64,000 bases of DNA from Larix kaempferi. Its lineage: Eukaryota > Streptophyta > Pinopsida > Pinales > Pinaceae. The notes below the pieces were generated by a model. The model saw nothing but the letters and a program-made list of their open reading frames with translations, was not told the origin of the DNA and ran no database searches. This document shows, in pieces, positions 1 through 12,309 of this stretch (position 1 is its first letter; every line of letters starts with the position of its first letter). Location: contig BSBM01000904.1 of NCBI GenBank assembly GCA_027924585.1, positions 14,678,501-14,742,500 on the forward strand, written 5' to 3'. The translations under genes were made by a program, and so were the position numbers.

Positions 1-2766
1 GTTGCACCTTCCAACACAGGATTAGGATATTATAATGAAGCATATACTTTTCAGAATTCATGGAGGCTGCCATTCACTTAAGATGCCATGATTTGGGGGT
101 ATTTGTTCTACCAAAATTTTCCAAGACTTACACTTGGACCCAATCATATGAAATACTTACTTATGTATATGCGACATGTCTCTAGGTGGTTTGAATCTTT
201 GTGGGGATTATAACAACTCCCCTATTTTACTTGCAACCAATCAAACATCGATTGACAAACTATTTTTAAAATATAAATATCAATTGTAAACATATTTTTC
301 ATATGATTTCACCTCATGTTTTATTGCATTAATATGCATTTGTACAACCTAGTATTATGCCAATCTTGTAACATTGGTAGTGTTGACATCCACGAACATG
401 AGTAAATTATATTCGATAGAAGATGGCAATGTTTGTTGATGACTTTGGAAAAATGTATATGGTGGATGTTTAATCCATGAGTTATCTTTTGACAAGTTAG
501 AACAAATGGAAGAAAACATTTGCCAAAGCTTGCAAGGTTAATGCACAAGGTTTGCAATAATGTTATAACCCATAATCATCCAACCAACCTCTTTATTGCA
601 ATGATATTTGAAATTTCCATTAGTGTTGTATTGCACAATGTAAAACTTGACTATGGTTGTAGCATGCCAATCAACCTCCAATGTGCCTATCATGCTTGCA
701 AAGTAGAATCCCTCTTAATGTTTCAATAAATCTGGATTGAGATGGATCCATGCTTATAAAACAAATTCTTTCTTAACACTTAACAAATCTAAATTAATAT
801 AAATCTATGCTAATTTAATTAAAACTTCATTTGCACAAATAATTGGAAAGATTAGAATAATTTGAAATTTAAATCCTCAAATCAAGAGATTCTTTTCACA
901 TAATGAACATAAACGATTAACCCATTAAGTATAAAGAGCATTGTGAACTCAAAATTTCCCATTGAGGACGTGATGCTAGAACTCAATTTTCCTACACACA
1001 CTTCTATGCAACTCACTTGATCCGTGCATTGCATCAATGTGATTCCTTGTTTTTTTGCATGAATTTATGAGGTTGAGTTGAGCCCCTAGCTAAGGCCTAG
1101 TGGTCCATATTGGATCATTCACCCTCACTTGCATGGTATTCATGCTTTATAAATGAAAATAACTTAAAATATTCTCTCGCTTCTTGACCAATGATGTTCA
1201 TTGATGTTTTTATTACCTTATAGAAAGATCTGTCTATAACCTCCAACAATAGTTGAACAATTTATGAATTTCTACAACATTGCCAAACTCAATTCCTTGG
1301 ATCTTTCCACTTTGTTTAACAATTAAAAAAACAAAATAATCCAATACAATGTTTGTTCATAGATAGAGATAAGCTATTCACACTTCAATTGTTGGCTTCA
1401 ATGACTGACTACTCTCACTCCTTTTCTGTATTGCATTACACTACAACAATGCCATTGAACTCTATAAAATTTACCCTCAAACACATTTAGGCTTCCATAA
1501 AGCGTTTTTTAAGAATAGAATCATCTATTATTAGAGCCTTCACGGGCAATAAAAAACACCAAAACTCAAGATATGTCCAATAAAATCTAGATAATCAAGG
1601 AAGTTGAATAGATAAAGGTGTCTGAGGGTAAGGATAAAAAATCACAAAGTTGACTAAGATCAAAGTTTGAAAAGCCTAATCTGGCTGAGAAAATTAGTTG
1701 GGAAAATAAGTGACTTGAGATAAAATCTACAAATTTACTCGACCAAGAACAATTGATTGGAAGATCACATTGCTGGAAAGAAAATGTCAACAATGGATGC
1801 ATGTAGATCATAGAGCATGTTTACTGATTATTTGTTGATAAAGGTAGATGAGTAGTTAGACAATTAAGGAATTGATCATTTGGGATTTTCGGTCGACTAG
1901 CACACAATTGATAGTTACCACTAATTGACCAAGCCAAATGGATTCTCGAAGGACACATATATGAACCTCTATAGAATGATCAACTGATGGGTGATGAAAA
2001 AATAAAAAGCAACATATGTATGCCATATCAACAATAATCATTGAATCAATTTATTGTCAATTCGAAGTTAGTATCGAATAATTGGAGTAAGGTGAATTAA
2101 TTGTTTAACTGACAAGAAGAGAAGAGGATAATTGTAATAAACTCTTGTAGAAGGCCCATAAGAATAGGAACTACCAAAGATTGAGGGTTGGCTAAGTAGA
2201 ATGATGTAGAAGCATTGCAAAGGTTGATAGAGTTTGGTAGTAACCAAAATTCAAGAAGCATCTATAATCTAGAACAATAATAATTTGGTGAGCCTTTGGA
2301 ATCTATGGAGGAGAAAAAAAGAAGAATCCATATGCCAGTTGGAGATTGGACAATATTAATGTGGAAATTGATTAAACAGTCATGACTAACCAAGATTTTT
2401 GTTGTGTGCACGACAAGGAAAAGGCCCTATAACAGAGGTTTTTGCGGATGCTCCTTTAAAAAGAGCCCAAATATCCATTTATAGTGGAGGCGAGTGGGAG
2501 GAGGTTTTAGCGGATATTTTTCTTTGATGCTTTTATACATCCAAAATGCACCGATTTAGATATGACACAAATGCACTGGTGCAGACATAAATCATGTGGC
2601 ACCATATTTAGAAACACCATTGAGCGAAACAAAAATATATAAATTTACAACCGGTGCTTTTAACTTACACAAGCACACTGACGTGTACCCATTTTGAAAG
2701 CACCGAAGTAGGGTAAATGGATAGTGGAGGGCATCAAATTATATTAATTTTTTGTTTTTAATTTTA
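1..2766. other. No recognisable gene
   Basis: AT-rich sequence with only short ORFs. The stretch from about 1560 to 2400 has a weakly coding-like composition with many stops on the plus strand, but I recognise no domain in it. Short GTGCA-rich motifs start near 2540 and lead into the minisatellite that follows. Confidence 0.5.
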
Positions 2767-3205
2767 ATTTATGGAGCGGTCATTCTAAATAACTACCGGG
2801 GCAATCCCATTAAGGGTGCACCGTAATAGGTTTAAATAAATATCGAATTACAAAAATCACATATTAAATTAAATTTTATATTTTAAATCTTCATTTATGG
2901 TGTGGTAATTCTAAACAATAACACAGGGGCATTTGAATTTCTAGCACACCATGAAAGGGTTAAATATATATATATATCTTTTAAACGGAAAAAATAATTT
3001 ATTACATTTTTTTAATTATCATTTCGGTGTGGGCGTTCTACATAAACACACTGGGGCGTCAGATCTTACGACACATCGTGAAAGGGTCAAATTAATAAAA
3101 TGTCGAATTAAAAAAATAGAGTGGATTAATTCTTTATTTTTAATTCACACTTCCAGTGCGTTCGTTCTCCTAGATTGCGCCAGTGCGATCAAGTTTTGGG
3201 TGCGC
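2767..3205 (+). repeat. ~127-bp minisatellite, interrupted by a solo LTR
   Basis: Unit starts can be read at 2767, 2893, 3021 and 3149 (spacing 126, 128, 128). Each unit has an ATTTNNGG-type start, a GGGGC or GTGCG block and an AAAGGGTTAAAT-like block. The fourth unit breaks at 3205 and resumes at 5239, where the missing block (GAAAGAGGGTTAAATAAA) is found, so the array was cut by the LTR insertion. Units are clearly diverged from each other. Confidence 0.7.
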
Positions 3206-5233
3206 TGTCATGTCCCAAATTTGGCATTGGGTCACAATGGCCTAATCACATTGGCCCTATTCATTAGAGTTTGTCAAATTGATTCTAAAGGTCAAATAAT
3301 TGCCAAGGAGGAAAATTATTAGTTTCCTAGGTTTGGGGTGGAAGCTTTGGGATTTGGAATAATGGGGATAATAAATGATGTTTGAACATTAGAATTACAT
3401 AAATATTTAATAAAGGAGCTAAATAAATATATACAAGTGAAAATTAAATTGGCATTTGATCATGAAGACACATGGAGGAAGTGGGACCCACATATGGCTA
3501 GATTTCCCCACTACACTTGGCATCATTCTCTCACAAATTCGAATTCAAGGTGAATGGTAACATACTTGGGGGATTCCAAAAGGTATTATTCATGGCATGA
3601 CTCATCCAAGGTCGAAATATAGAGGAAGAGTAACTCCCATGGAAGAGGAAGAGGCAATTTGGAGCTAATGAGACACTTGGGCTAGATTCCCTAACTCTAT
3701 GACAACAGTGATGAAGATGTTATGACACCTATGACAAAAATCAGACCTAAAGGATGACATATGACATATATGACATGTCAGGGATAAAAATAGACTCCAA
3801 GAGGGCTCTCAAGGGTGTTAGGGCAGCTAAGATGCTTCTACATGTGATTTGGTGGAAGTGGGAGACTAGGAATTGTTGTACAAGTGGCGTTCTTTGGAAT
3901 CTCTTCCCAACTTGAGTTGGCATGAGTCTCTTGGAAGGAATTCGACTCATGGAGGACATTATAAATTTATAAATGTCAATAACAAAGAAGGAAATAATCT
4001 TTTTATCATTTGTAGAATTTGCAATTGCATTTGTGAAGAGGGAGAGCTAGTGGATGACTAGTTTCTTGCCTTCACCAATTTCGAGGGTGAAAGATTCCCA
4101 TCCAAGTTGGTAATTGGAAAGGCCATTCAGACCTTTCATTTGTAGATTTAATGGAGTCTTTATTTTCAGGTGTAAGCTACAGGGAAGCTCATGGTTTCTT
4201 CTATTGCAGCTCACTCCTTCAACCATTTCCAGTTTTGATGGCATATTCTTTATCCTTGAGGGAGGGCATTTTTGGTGAGCTATTGTACTCTTTGGGGGAG
4301 ATTCTAATTCCCCATTTATTTTGTAATATGAAGTAAATACTCTGTTATTCATCTCCAAAAATTTTCAGGTCTAAATTCCAAGTAGAAATTTATAAATCTC
4401 ATTTTTAATGAAAGAACAATGCCATTTCCCCACTACATTGATGTATAGCATGATAATGTTGATGATTTCGAATGAATGGATGGTTATATGATACATTTAT
4501 GATTAATAGACTACCATGGATATATTTTACAAGTTTCATGTGCTGTACTTGAGCATTTGAAGTATTTTTACTCAGTTTAATTGCATTGAGAGAAGAAATA
4601 GTGCCATTTCCCCAAAGGTCGAATGGGTGATTTTTGCAGATGAATGGGAGAGGGTTGGAATAGATATAATAATCAATTAATGGTGCACATGAGACCTTAA
4701 TAACATCATTAATACATTACCTACCTATTTTCATAAATTTGAGTGGCTTTGGAGGCATTTGGGAAGCCATTTTCAGTACTTACCCCAGGGGGATTTGAAC
4801 CCCAAAATTACTAGTAAAATTGCATACTTGGTCCAGAATCTTAAGAGAGTTTGAAGAGATCTTTTGGTTGCAATATATAATCCATTAACATCATATTCAA
4901 GTATTACTATCATTCATACACCTTAATTGAATATTTGAAGGCATTTGGAGTCAATTTGAGACCTAGAGACCAATACTAGTCAAAGAGAAATTACTAGTAA
5001 AGTTCCCTACATTGGCCAGAATTGAAAGAGGATTTGCAGAAGTATTTTAAATGTACAAAAGCATCCCTGAAACACATATTTATGTTATAAAATCATCCAT
5101 ATACATTCTCAGAATATTTGGGAGCAATTGGAACAATTTGGGGACCTAGATCTCAAAAACTAGTCAAAGGTCTAACTAAGGAAAAAAGTGAAAAATTGCC
5201 ATTTTAATAAAATTCCTAACAAGGGACATTACA
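3206..5233 (+). mobile_element. Solo LTR of the same family as the 21-27 kb element
   Basis: Begins TGTCATGTCCCAAATTTGGC and ends GGGACATTACA, matching the ends of the LTRs at 21164-27445 in the opposite orientation. Internal blocks are shared too, for example the GGCCATTCAGACC segment near 4120 and the ACTAGTAAA segments near 4810 and 4990. It is flanked by TGCGC (3201-3205) and CGCGC (5234-5238), a 5-bp target duplication with one difference. No internal region or second LTR is present, so this is what recombination between two LTRs leaves behind. It is visibly more diverged than the two LTRs of the complete copy and therefore probably older. Confidence 0.85.
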
Positions 5234-5739
5234 CGCGCTGAAAGAGGGTTAAATAAAAAAATTACATGATTGAAAAACCATTTTTACCATCTCTACAGTG
5301 GTTTTGACCACCTAGGCACCAGTGCCATACCTTCCCTGCTTAGACGCCCTGCCATTGGTCCTCCACATGGTTGCATTGCTCGGTTCCGTTACTTGCTAAG
5401 TGGATTTTGAAATTTTCCAAATGGTGGGAAAAATTTGAAATTTGGTATACATGGAAACCATGCCTCCCTGACGTGCAATTGACTTGATAAACTCTTTGTT
5501 ATCTCCTAATTTAATTTTTTCGGTGGATTGAAAAGTAAAATTCATCTTTAGATTGCCTTTTTTGGATTTTTTTTAAAAACCTGCACAATTCTTTAAAGTT
5601 GTTCGGCTTGCATCGCCACACGATGCACATTGCAAATTTACAGTGTGCATTGGGAATGGTGTTTTCACATGTGTAGCGCATCATGGAAACGATGCACTAT
5701 ACTTTTCATAATACACCACCAAAATATGAACATAATTTC

Positions 5740-6480
5740 AGACGCACCAGTAAACTAAATTTTTAAAAAATTATCACATGAACATTAACCGGTGCATTTT
5801 CTAAACACGAACACACTGCCACACTAAAAATATTTAAAAGAAAACCCATGTTAACCAGTGCACATTGTTAACATGTATGCACCAATTTTTTGGTGCATTG
5901 ACGTGTAATTGGTGCACTGTTCTACCGATAAAAAAATATTCTAAAATAGTTTAAGAGGTGCTCCTATTACAATGCACTTTAAATATGGTTGAGCACCGTT
6001 TTCGATGCTCGCATGTGTAACTAATGAACTGGCCCTTCCTATTAATGGAAGAACTGTATCTCATATTTACAAAATATTATTGGTGCATAGGAAAATACCC
6101 CACGCACCGATGCATTTTCTGTAAAAGCGCACCGCAAAACTAAATTTATTTAAAACATTTACCATGATAAATGGTGCACTTTGTTAACATTTACACACCG
6201 CATATTCGGTACACTAACATGTAACAAGCACACTGTAATGTTGATAAAAAATAATTAAAAAACCGAAAAAGATGTGCTCCTATTTTGGTGCGCTTTAAAA
6301 AGGTTTGCACCTCATTGATGATGCATTGATGTGTCACCACTGTACCGATGCTTCCTATTGATGGAAGAACCATTCTCAATATTTACAAAATATAGCCGCT
6401 GCATCTCAAAAACACACATGCATCGATGTGTTGAATTTAAAAGCGCACCGTCTTTGTTTTAAACAATAAATTCTCACATA
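5740..6480 (+). repeat. 316-bp tandem repeats rich in GTGCACCG-type motifs
   Basis: Several anchors repeat at exactly 316 bp: TGTTAACAT at 5866 and 6182, CTTCCTATT at 6035 and 6351, AAAAGCGCACCG at 6123 and 6439. There are about two full units and a partial third. The units are studded with GTGCAC, GCACCG and GATGCA motifs, as is the region back to about 5590 and forward to 6680. The array lies directly upstream of the decayed gene at 6789. Confidence 0.75.
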
Positions 6481-6788
6481 GTGCACCGGGGTAAATGTAA
6501 GTGCATTGTTGATGGTGCTTCTATTGAACTGTAACGCACCGACTATCCAAATGAGTTAAATTCTGGTTTATTTTATTTATGTACTTGATGCGTTTGTGTT
6601 ATTGTAGCGCATCAGTTGCAGTTCTCTTGTGTTACAAGAGCATCGATGATGGTGCATGACTGTAATTTAGGCGCATTGCTTCTCAAATTCATTTATTTTG
6701 GGAAACAAATATTTTTTATGTTAATAAATAACATGCTCATTAAATGAAATATTTAATGTTTTTTGATGTCTATTTATGATATTGATCG

Positions 6789-8575
6789 ATGTTATATGTG
6801 AATCAGAGATGTTACCGGCGGCAAGCACGAGTTGACCATTACAACTTCGTGCACAAGTGGGAGGCTAGAGAGAGAGAGATGGATTTGTATCCTCGCCCCA
6901 TTACTCATGAGATACAAGACCTCTTAATGGTTTCTGGTCTCCTGAAGTTCTATAGGAGGCTACATCCCTCAAGGGGAACTTTTATTTGTTAGCGCAGTTG
7001 ATCCATTATTGGGATCATCACTGGAAAGCATTTTGCGTTGGTCCTGATTAATGGTTCTAGCCCACCGAGGAGGACATTTACTTCATCACTAGGAAATCCA
7101 GGAGAGGGGAGGATTTCCCCAGTTCCCTGATGTGCTAGCTGGTGCTGCATCAGAGATTCAACTCTCTTACTCTTAGAGATATATCACAGACCACGTCACT
7201 GATCTTGCTGATTTTTAGGTGCGCGGTGGAAAGATACGGATTTCTGCTTTTCGTGTAGAGGAGGCTAGGTGCCTCTCACTATTGGTGATGACCATCGTGC
7301 ACATAAATAATGATGGGAAACAAATTAGTTTCCATATTTTATTTTATGTATATTCTTTAGTGCAAAGAAATAGATGCATTAGGTGGTCTATTGTTCTTTT
7401 GGGGTAGCTTTGTTTTTCTTTGGGTCAATTCCATGCATAGATTGATGGGAGGGTCAACTTCCCTTTTGGTTCAGAGCTATTTTGTTTATTTTTTGAGAGG
7501 TTTCCGACCATGAGTCCTTCATTTGACCTCCACCCTCCTAAGTCGATGATGAAGGTGTGTATGCGCATGTGGGGGCATATGATGCCCAGGAGGGGGAAAC
7601 CCTAGTTCCCAGTTAGGATCACACCAGAGGTACTGGAGATACTATCCAGTAAGGAGGGCCATGCCTTGTATCTTGTTCCATATCCATACACGAGGTTGGA
7701 CTAGAGAGCATGCCCCAATAGTTTTTTCACCCAGGATAAGCCACTGAATGATAGAGGTAAAATTAGCATTATATTGAAAAAATCTAGTTGCATTTTATTG
7801 TCTTACTTAATGCCAATGAAATATATTCTAAATTGTTTAGTGAAAATTTTTAATTCTTGTTGTGTACTATATATTTTTTAGACATTGGCACATTCGATGG
7901 GGAGGTTCCTCCACCCATTTAGGATGATGAGGATATGCAGGAGCCTGAGGTGTCTACATTTCCTAGACCCGGCCTACGACATAGGCCAGATAATAGGTTT
8001 CAAAAGGATATGCCTAACATGTTGTCCACATTGTTGGCTCAATGGGGAGTCCATCCTGCATGTGCATAGGATATCATCTGAGACCCTGAGCTTGTAGAGA
8101 AATAGAGGATGCTTCCTCGCGATATGCGTTATTTGATGAGGGTGACGATCCTTGTCCTCCTCCACCACCTCCTCCTCCTCCTCACCATGACGGAGCCTCA
8201 ACATCGCATGATCCACCTCCTCCTCCTTATCCGACTCACCATGATGACCAACCAATATATACTCCTCCACACCCAATTGACCCACCACCATCTCTGACTC
8301 ATGATCCATAGGTTGATTGACCAACCTATCCTCCTTAGTGACCCGACCATCCACCATCTCCTACTCCACCCATCTCCTAGGATCTAGATATGACAGTCGC
8401 AATGAGTGAGACACATCATGAGGGAGATATCAGCTATGCTTCTCTCTTTGCTGTTGTATTTCCTCACATAGGTACTAATGCCTATAGCTTTGCTGGTGGA
8501 GGTGTCAATACCTATGGATCTGTTGGCAGAGGTAATGATATCTCTAGTTCCAGAGGTGGACCAGATATCTTGTAG
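6789..8575 (+). pseudogene. Decayed two-exon gene, unrecognised family, proline-rich C-terminal region
   Basis: I do not recognise the family with certainty. The pattern of the N-terminal half (a conserved block with YWDHHW near 7020, an SRRGEDFP block near 7095, a CIRW block near 7380) is loosely like transposon-associated plant mobile domain proteins; that is a weak guess. From 7130 to 7756 one frame reads through apart from TAG codons, then GT (7757) and AG (7880-7881) bound a 125-bp intron that joins in frame to an exon starting at 7882. That exon continues through PPI, a ~100-residue segment with LLAQWG, a run of about nine prolines at 8157-8185, then a Gly/Ser-rich tail ending GGPDIL and a stop at 8573-8575. 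I count about ten TAG, one TAA and one TGA internal stops plus about three frameshifts (near 6960, 7115 and 8100). A related 3' end lies at 42627-43180, so this is a repeat family and probably a mobile-element gene. Confidence 0.6.
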
Positions 8576-8621
8576 CATTTATTAGATTGGAGATGTATAT
8601 TTGATATGTATCATGAGTTTG

Positions 8622-8643
8622 ATATATATATATATATATATAT
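8622..8643. repeat. (TA)n microsatellite
   Basis: About eleven TA units just after the end of the decayed gene at 8575. Confidence 0.9.
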
Positions 8644-8689
8644 TACATTTTTCATGTCGATGTTTATTTATATGTTGATGGTGATGTAT

Positions 8690-8870
8690 ATGTTAGGTCA
8701 GGTTAGATATGTTTGCAAGGTGTGTATGCTAGATGGTGTTTGTTAGATGTATGCATGATGGTTATGTTAGATAATGCAGCTTGTGTTAAATGTTAGATGT
8801 TATTATTAGATTTGTGTGTTAGATGATGTTTAAATCTGTTAAAAGTATATGTTAGAGGATGGTAGGTAAT
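8690..8870 (+). repeat. GTTAGATG-type minisatellite, block 1
   Basis: Imperfect repeats of GTTAGATG and related words roughly every 20-40 bases. A similar block lies at 12310-12560; the two share a longer stretch that includes GATGGTTATGTTA (near 8756 and 12458). Confidence 0.55.
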
Positions 8871-9138
8871 GGGCATGTGCAAGCTAATGAGGGTCACTTT
8901 TGGCGCGTTAGATGCAATAGAAAACTGAAAAATCAGGCATCCCTCAACTTACTTGGTTTTTTTGAGATACTTACACAAGATATCTTGCATCAAGTAAAAA
9001 AGATGAAATGTAGGAAATTGAGTCACGTTTCCGAATATATAAGTTTTAAGTATTGAAAATTTACACAACTATGTCAAAATTCATATTTTCTAACAATCAC
9101 TTTTTATTTTTTTAGCAAATGACAAGGTATATGTTTTT

Positions 9139-9480
9139 GTGGGTGCAGCCTTTGAGTGCCTAAATGATGGTTTCTGGCTACAAAAATTGGTATACATGTA
9201 TAGAACCAGTAGCACTAGTGCAACACTATTTTTACAAAATTAAATGTTTTTTTTTTTTTTTTTTTTTAATTATGTAAGTGATCAAACCTAGAGAACGGGA
9301 CGTCAAATGTGGGTGCAACCTTTGAAGGTCTTAATGAAGTTATTTCGACTTGGAATTTTTATAGCATGTAGAGGTTGGTGTCTACTACTGTAGAATACAT
9401 TTTTTTTTAAAAATGGTTGTGAAATGAAAAGAGTTATGGAATAAACACTAACAACATGTTTTTTTACTTAAAGAGTGATG
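9139..9480 (+). repeat. Diverged ~170-bp tandem duplication with homopolymer T runs
   Basis: GTGGGTGCAGCCTTTGA at 9139 recurs as GTGGGTGCAACCTTTGA at 9309, with similar following sequence. A 21-base T run is at 9247-9267. Confidence 0.55.
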
Positions 9481-9830
9481 ACACAAGAAAATTAGGAAAC
9501 ACATAGAATTTTTTTTTTTTTAATTACATATTTGGGATTTGCATAAAAAATGCTATCTATGCCTAAAATTTCGTCAATAATGGTCATGTATGTCATGCTG
9601 TAGGTAGCGGTGAAAACAAGCATATTGAGAAAAATGGTGGAAATACCTAATTAGCTATAGTTCGGTAAATTCCATAGCACATGTTTGGGAAGTCTGAACC
9701 AACCACATAGGACCATGGATGACATGCGGGCACGAGAGTAAGGTTTTATTAGGTGCTTAGGAATGTGTGTGTGTTCTATTTAAATTCAAATATTTTGGTT
9801 GGTGTGCTTGGTGTTAGAAGAAACACACAT

Positions 9831-9915
9831 GCGTTTTGTATATACAAAATGCTCGCGCGTTATGTGAATAATAATGTCTGAGCGTTATTATTCATATAAC
9901 GCGTGCATGTTATGA
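9831..9915. repeat. Paired palindromes with CGCG/TTAT motifs
   Basis: A near-perfect palindrome, GCGTTTTGTATATACAAAATGC in outline, occupies 9831-9852. A hairpin follows immediately: the arm at 9855-9876 (GCGCGTTATG...AATAATG) pairs with 9883-9903 across a six-base loop. Together they could form a cruciform or stem-loop. Confidence 0.75.
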
Positions 9916-11366
9916 AATTCACAAATTTATGTTTTTAAGTGTTGAATGGAGATAAAGGGGGTGAGAGAGAGAAGAGAGATACGAGAGGGGGAAAAGGGAC
10001 ATAAATTTAAGGAGTTGGTGGGAGTAATGATAAGAGAGGGAAATTAAAGGCCTAAACCCATAAGTCCTAAGTCCCAAACCTCCTAAATCCCTACACCCCT
10101 AAGCACCTAATCCCTTCACACATATTCACTTACCCCATTAATAGTTGATCCTAAATCCCTTAACCTATAAAGGTATTACTCGTTAAATCCCTAGTCCCTT
10201 AATTAACCCTTTATCTCCCCTCACTGTTTTCCTTATCCTCTAATTCCCTAAGCCTTTAACACTATAACACCTTAGAACTCAACTCCTAAACTCTTAAAAC
10301 CTAACCCCCTAAGCCTAGTGTCCTTAATCCCTTTACCCCTAAATCCCAAACTGCTAAACCCCTTTAGTCCTTTAATTGTTTACCTATAATCCTTTAACCA
10401 TTAGCACTCTAAGATCTAGTTTACCCTATACAGGTAAAATAATTATTTACCTCTACACTACATTTCATGTGTGACCTCCCTTGTGCTAGCGTGCCTTGCA
10501 TTTGCTTGTGCACTCTACGTTTGCATGTGTGGTCGTCGTTTGCATGAGAGCTCTATGTTTGCTTGAGCTCTCTCCCTCTAGATTTATCACTCCTCTCTCA
10601 TCTTTGGAATTCTTGCTTGGGCTTGTGCATTAGTCTCTTTAAGCCATAATTTACCCCTTATAATCCTTTAAGCCTTTAACCCCTTCACCATTAATTCCTA
10701 ACCTCATTAACCCTAACACGCTAACCCTAGAGCACTAAATCAATTAAACCCTAAGGCCGCTAACCCGTAAAACCCCTAGCCACTTTATCCATAATCCCAC
10801 AACCCCTAACCCCTAATACCTAGTCCAGCCCTAACCCCTAAACAATCTAACCCATATTACTTAAAAAGCTCAAATCCATAAGCCCTTAACCCTAGAAACA
10901 ATTAAACCTTTTCCACCTACTCATAACCCCCACCCCTAAGCCCATATTCCACCTACTCATAACCCCCACCCCTCTCTATCTGAAAACCCCTAAAAACACC
11001 TCCCTACCCCCTATCTCTCTAACCCCTCCTCTCCCTCTCCCTAATCCCCACCACTCTTAAACCCCCCTCTCTCTATCTCTCTCCTAATCCTTTCATTACT
11101 ATCCCCCTCCTACACCTAACCCTTACTAACCCCCTCTCTCCCTATATCTTATGTACTCCTTCACCAACCCCTATCCCCCACCCCTCTCTCTCTTCTAACC
11201 GCCTGACACCCTCCTCCCTCTCTATCTCTCTATAACCCCACCCCACCCCACCTCCCCTCTCTTATTTTCTCTCCTACTTCCCATACCCCTAACCCCCCTC
11301 TCTATATCCCCTCCTCCTCGAAACCCTTACAAAACCCCTCTCTCACTCTCTCTTCCCTACTTCTAC

Positions 11367-11369
<3 letters not shown>

Positions 11370-11400
<31 letters not shown>
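11370..11400. repeat. (CT)n microsatellite
   Basis: About 15 uninterrupted CT units inside the pyrimidine tract. Confidence 0.95.
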
Positions 11401-11401
<1 letters not shown>

Positions 11402-11630
11402 AACCTCCTCTCCCTCTCCCTAACCTCTCCCCCATCCCTAACCATCCTACTCATTCTATCTCTCTCCTACTCCCCCTAGCCCTAAAACCCCTCCTCTCTA
11501 TCTCTCTCCCCTCCTCTCTCTATCCCTTACTAACCCCCTCTCTCATTTTCTCTCTCTTCCCTACACCTCCACCTACCTCTAACCACACCTCCCATCTCTC
11601 TTTCTCACTCCCTACAACTAACACCCTCTC

Positions 11631-11636
<6 letters not shown>

Positions 11637-11685
<49 letters not shown>
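11637..11685. repeat. (TC)n microsatellite
   Basis: About 24 uninterrupted TC units, the longest pure dinucleotide run in the window. Confidence 0.95.
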
Positions 11686-11686
<1 letters not shown>

Positions 11687-12044
11687 AACCCCCTCCTGGC
11701 CCCTTACCCCTAACTAACCACCCCTCTATCTCTCTCTCTCTCTCCTACTCGCCCCCCCCCTCTCTCTCCTAATCCCCCTTCCCCTACCACTAACCACCCC
11801 CCATATCTAACCCCTAAGCCCCTAAGCCCCTTGACCCCAAACCCCCTAAGCCCCTTGACCCCAAACCCCTTGACCCCTTAGCCCCTAACACCAAATCCCT
11901 ATTTAACCTCCTAACCCATAGAACATGAAGCCCAAAACCTTTCAAGATAAGTAGGGATCTAGGGAAATAAATGAAATTTATTTTCTTGGGAAGAAAATAT
12001 TAAATAAGGTTTTGATGAAAATGCAAATTGTGTAGATTACCATA

Positions 12045-12300
12045 ACGCTAGCGCGTTTTTAGATACATAACGCACAAGCATTATAGTGATTCGTAACGTG
12101 CGCGCGCGTTATGAATTTCTACAACGATCGCACGTTATTGAATTCATAACGTTCGCACGATATGATTTCCTATCCTACGTGTTAAGTGACATGGCAGGAT
12201 CGTGCCCGTCCATGCCTAGTTCAAAGCAACATGCGCGCGTTTTCATTTTACTAAATCCTAGCGTGTTTTGTGAAAGCACGATTGCATCTAAAATGTCCCT
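12045..12300. repeat. Cluster of CGCGCGTTAT inverted motifs
   Basis: Alternating AACG and CGTTAT words around GC-rich centres (for example TAACGTGCGCGCGCGTTATG at about 12094, and AACGATCGCACGTTAT soon after) give a run of short palindromes. The same motif type is at 9831-9915, so the clusters bracket the telomere-like tract. Confidence 0.6.
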
Positions 12301-12309
12301 CAACTTCGT

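Larger units (their letters stand above)
10040..11930 (+). repeat. Telomere-like degenerate CCCTAA tract, pyrimidine-rich
   Basis: About 1.9 kb made largely of degenerate CCCTAA, CCCCTAA and CCTAAATCC words, grading from about 10930 into CT- and CCCTCTCT-rich sequence. The plus strand is very poor in G. The plant telomere repeat read on this strand is CCCTAAA, so this resembles an old interstitial telomeric array, but regular heptamers are not preserved. Confidence 0.65.

Noticed and set aside
2767-6480. Spaced repeats considered as a CRISPR-like array
   Set aside because: Units are diverged head-to-tail repeats without unique spacers, and the sequence is plant nuclear.
7974-8357. 127-codon minus-strand acidic ORF
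   Set aside because: It is the complement of the proline-rich exon of the plus-strand decayed gene; GAG/GAA codons mirror CCT/CTC.
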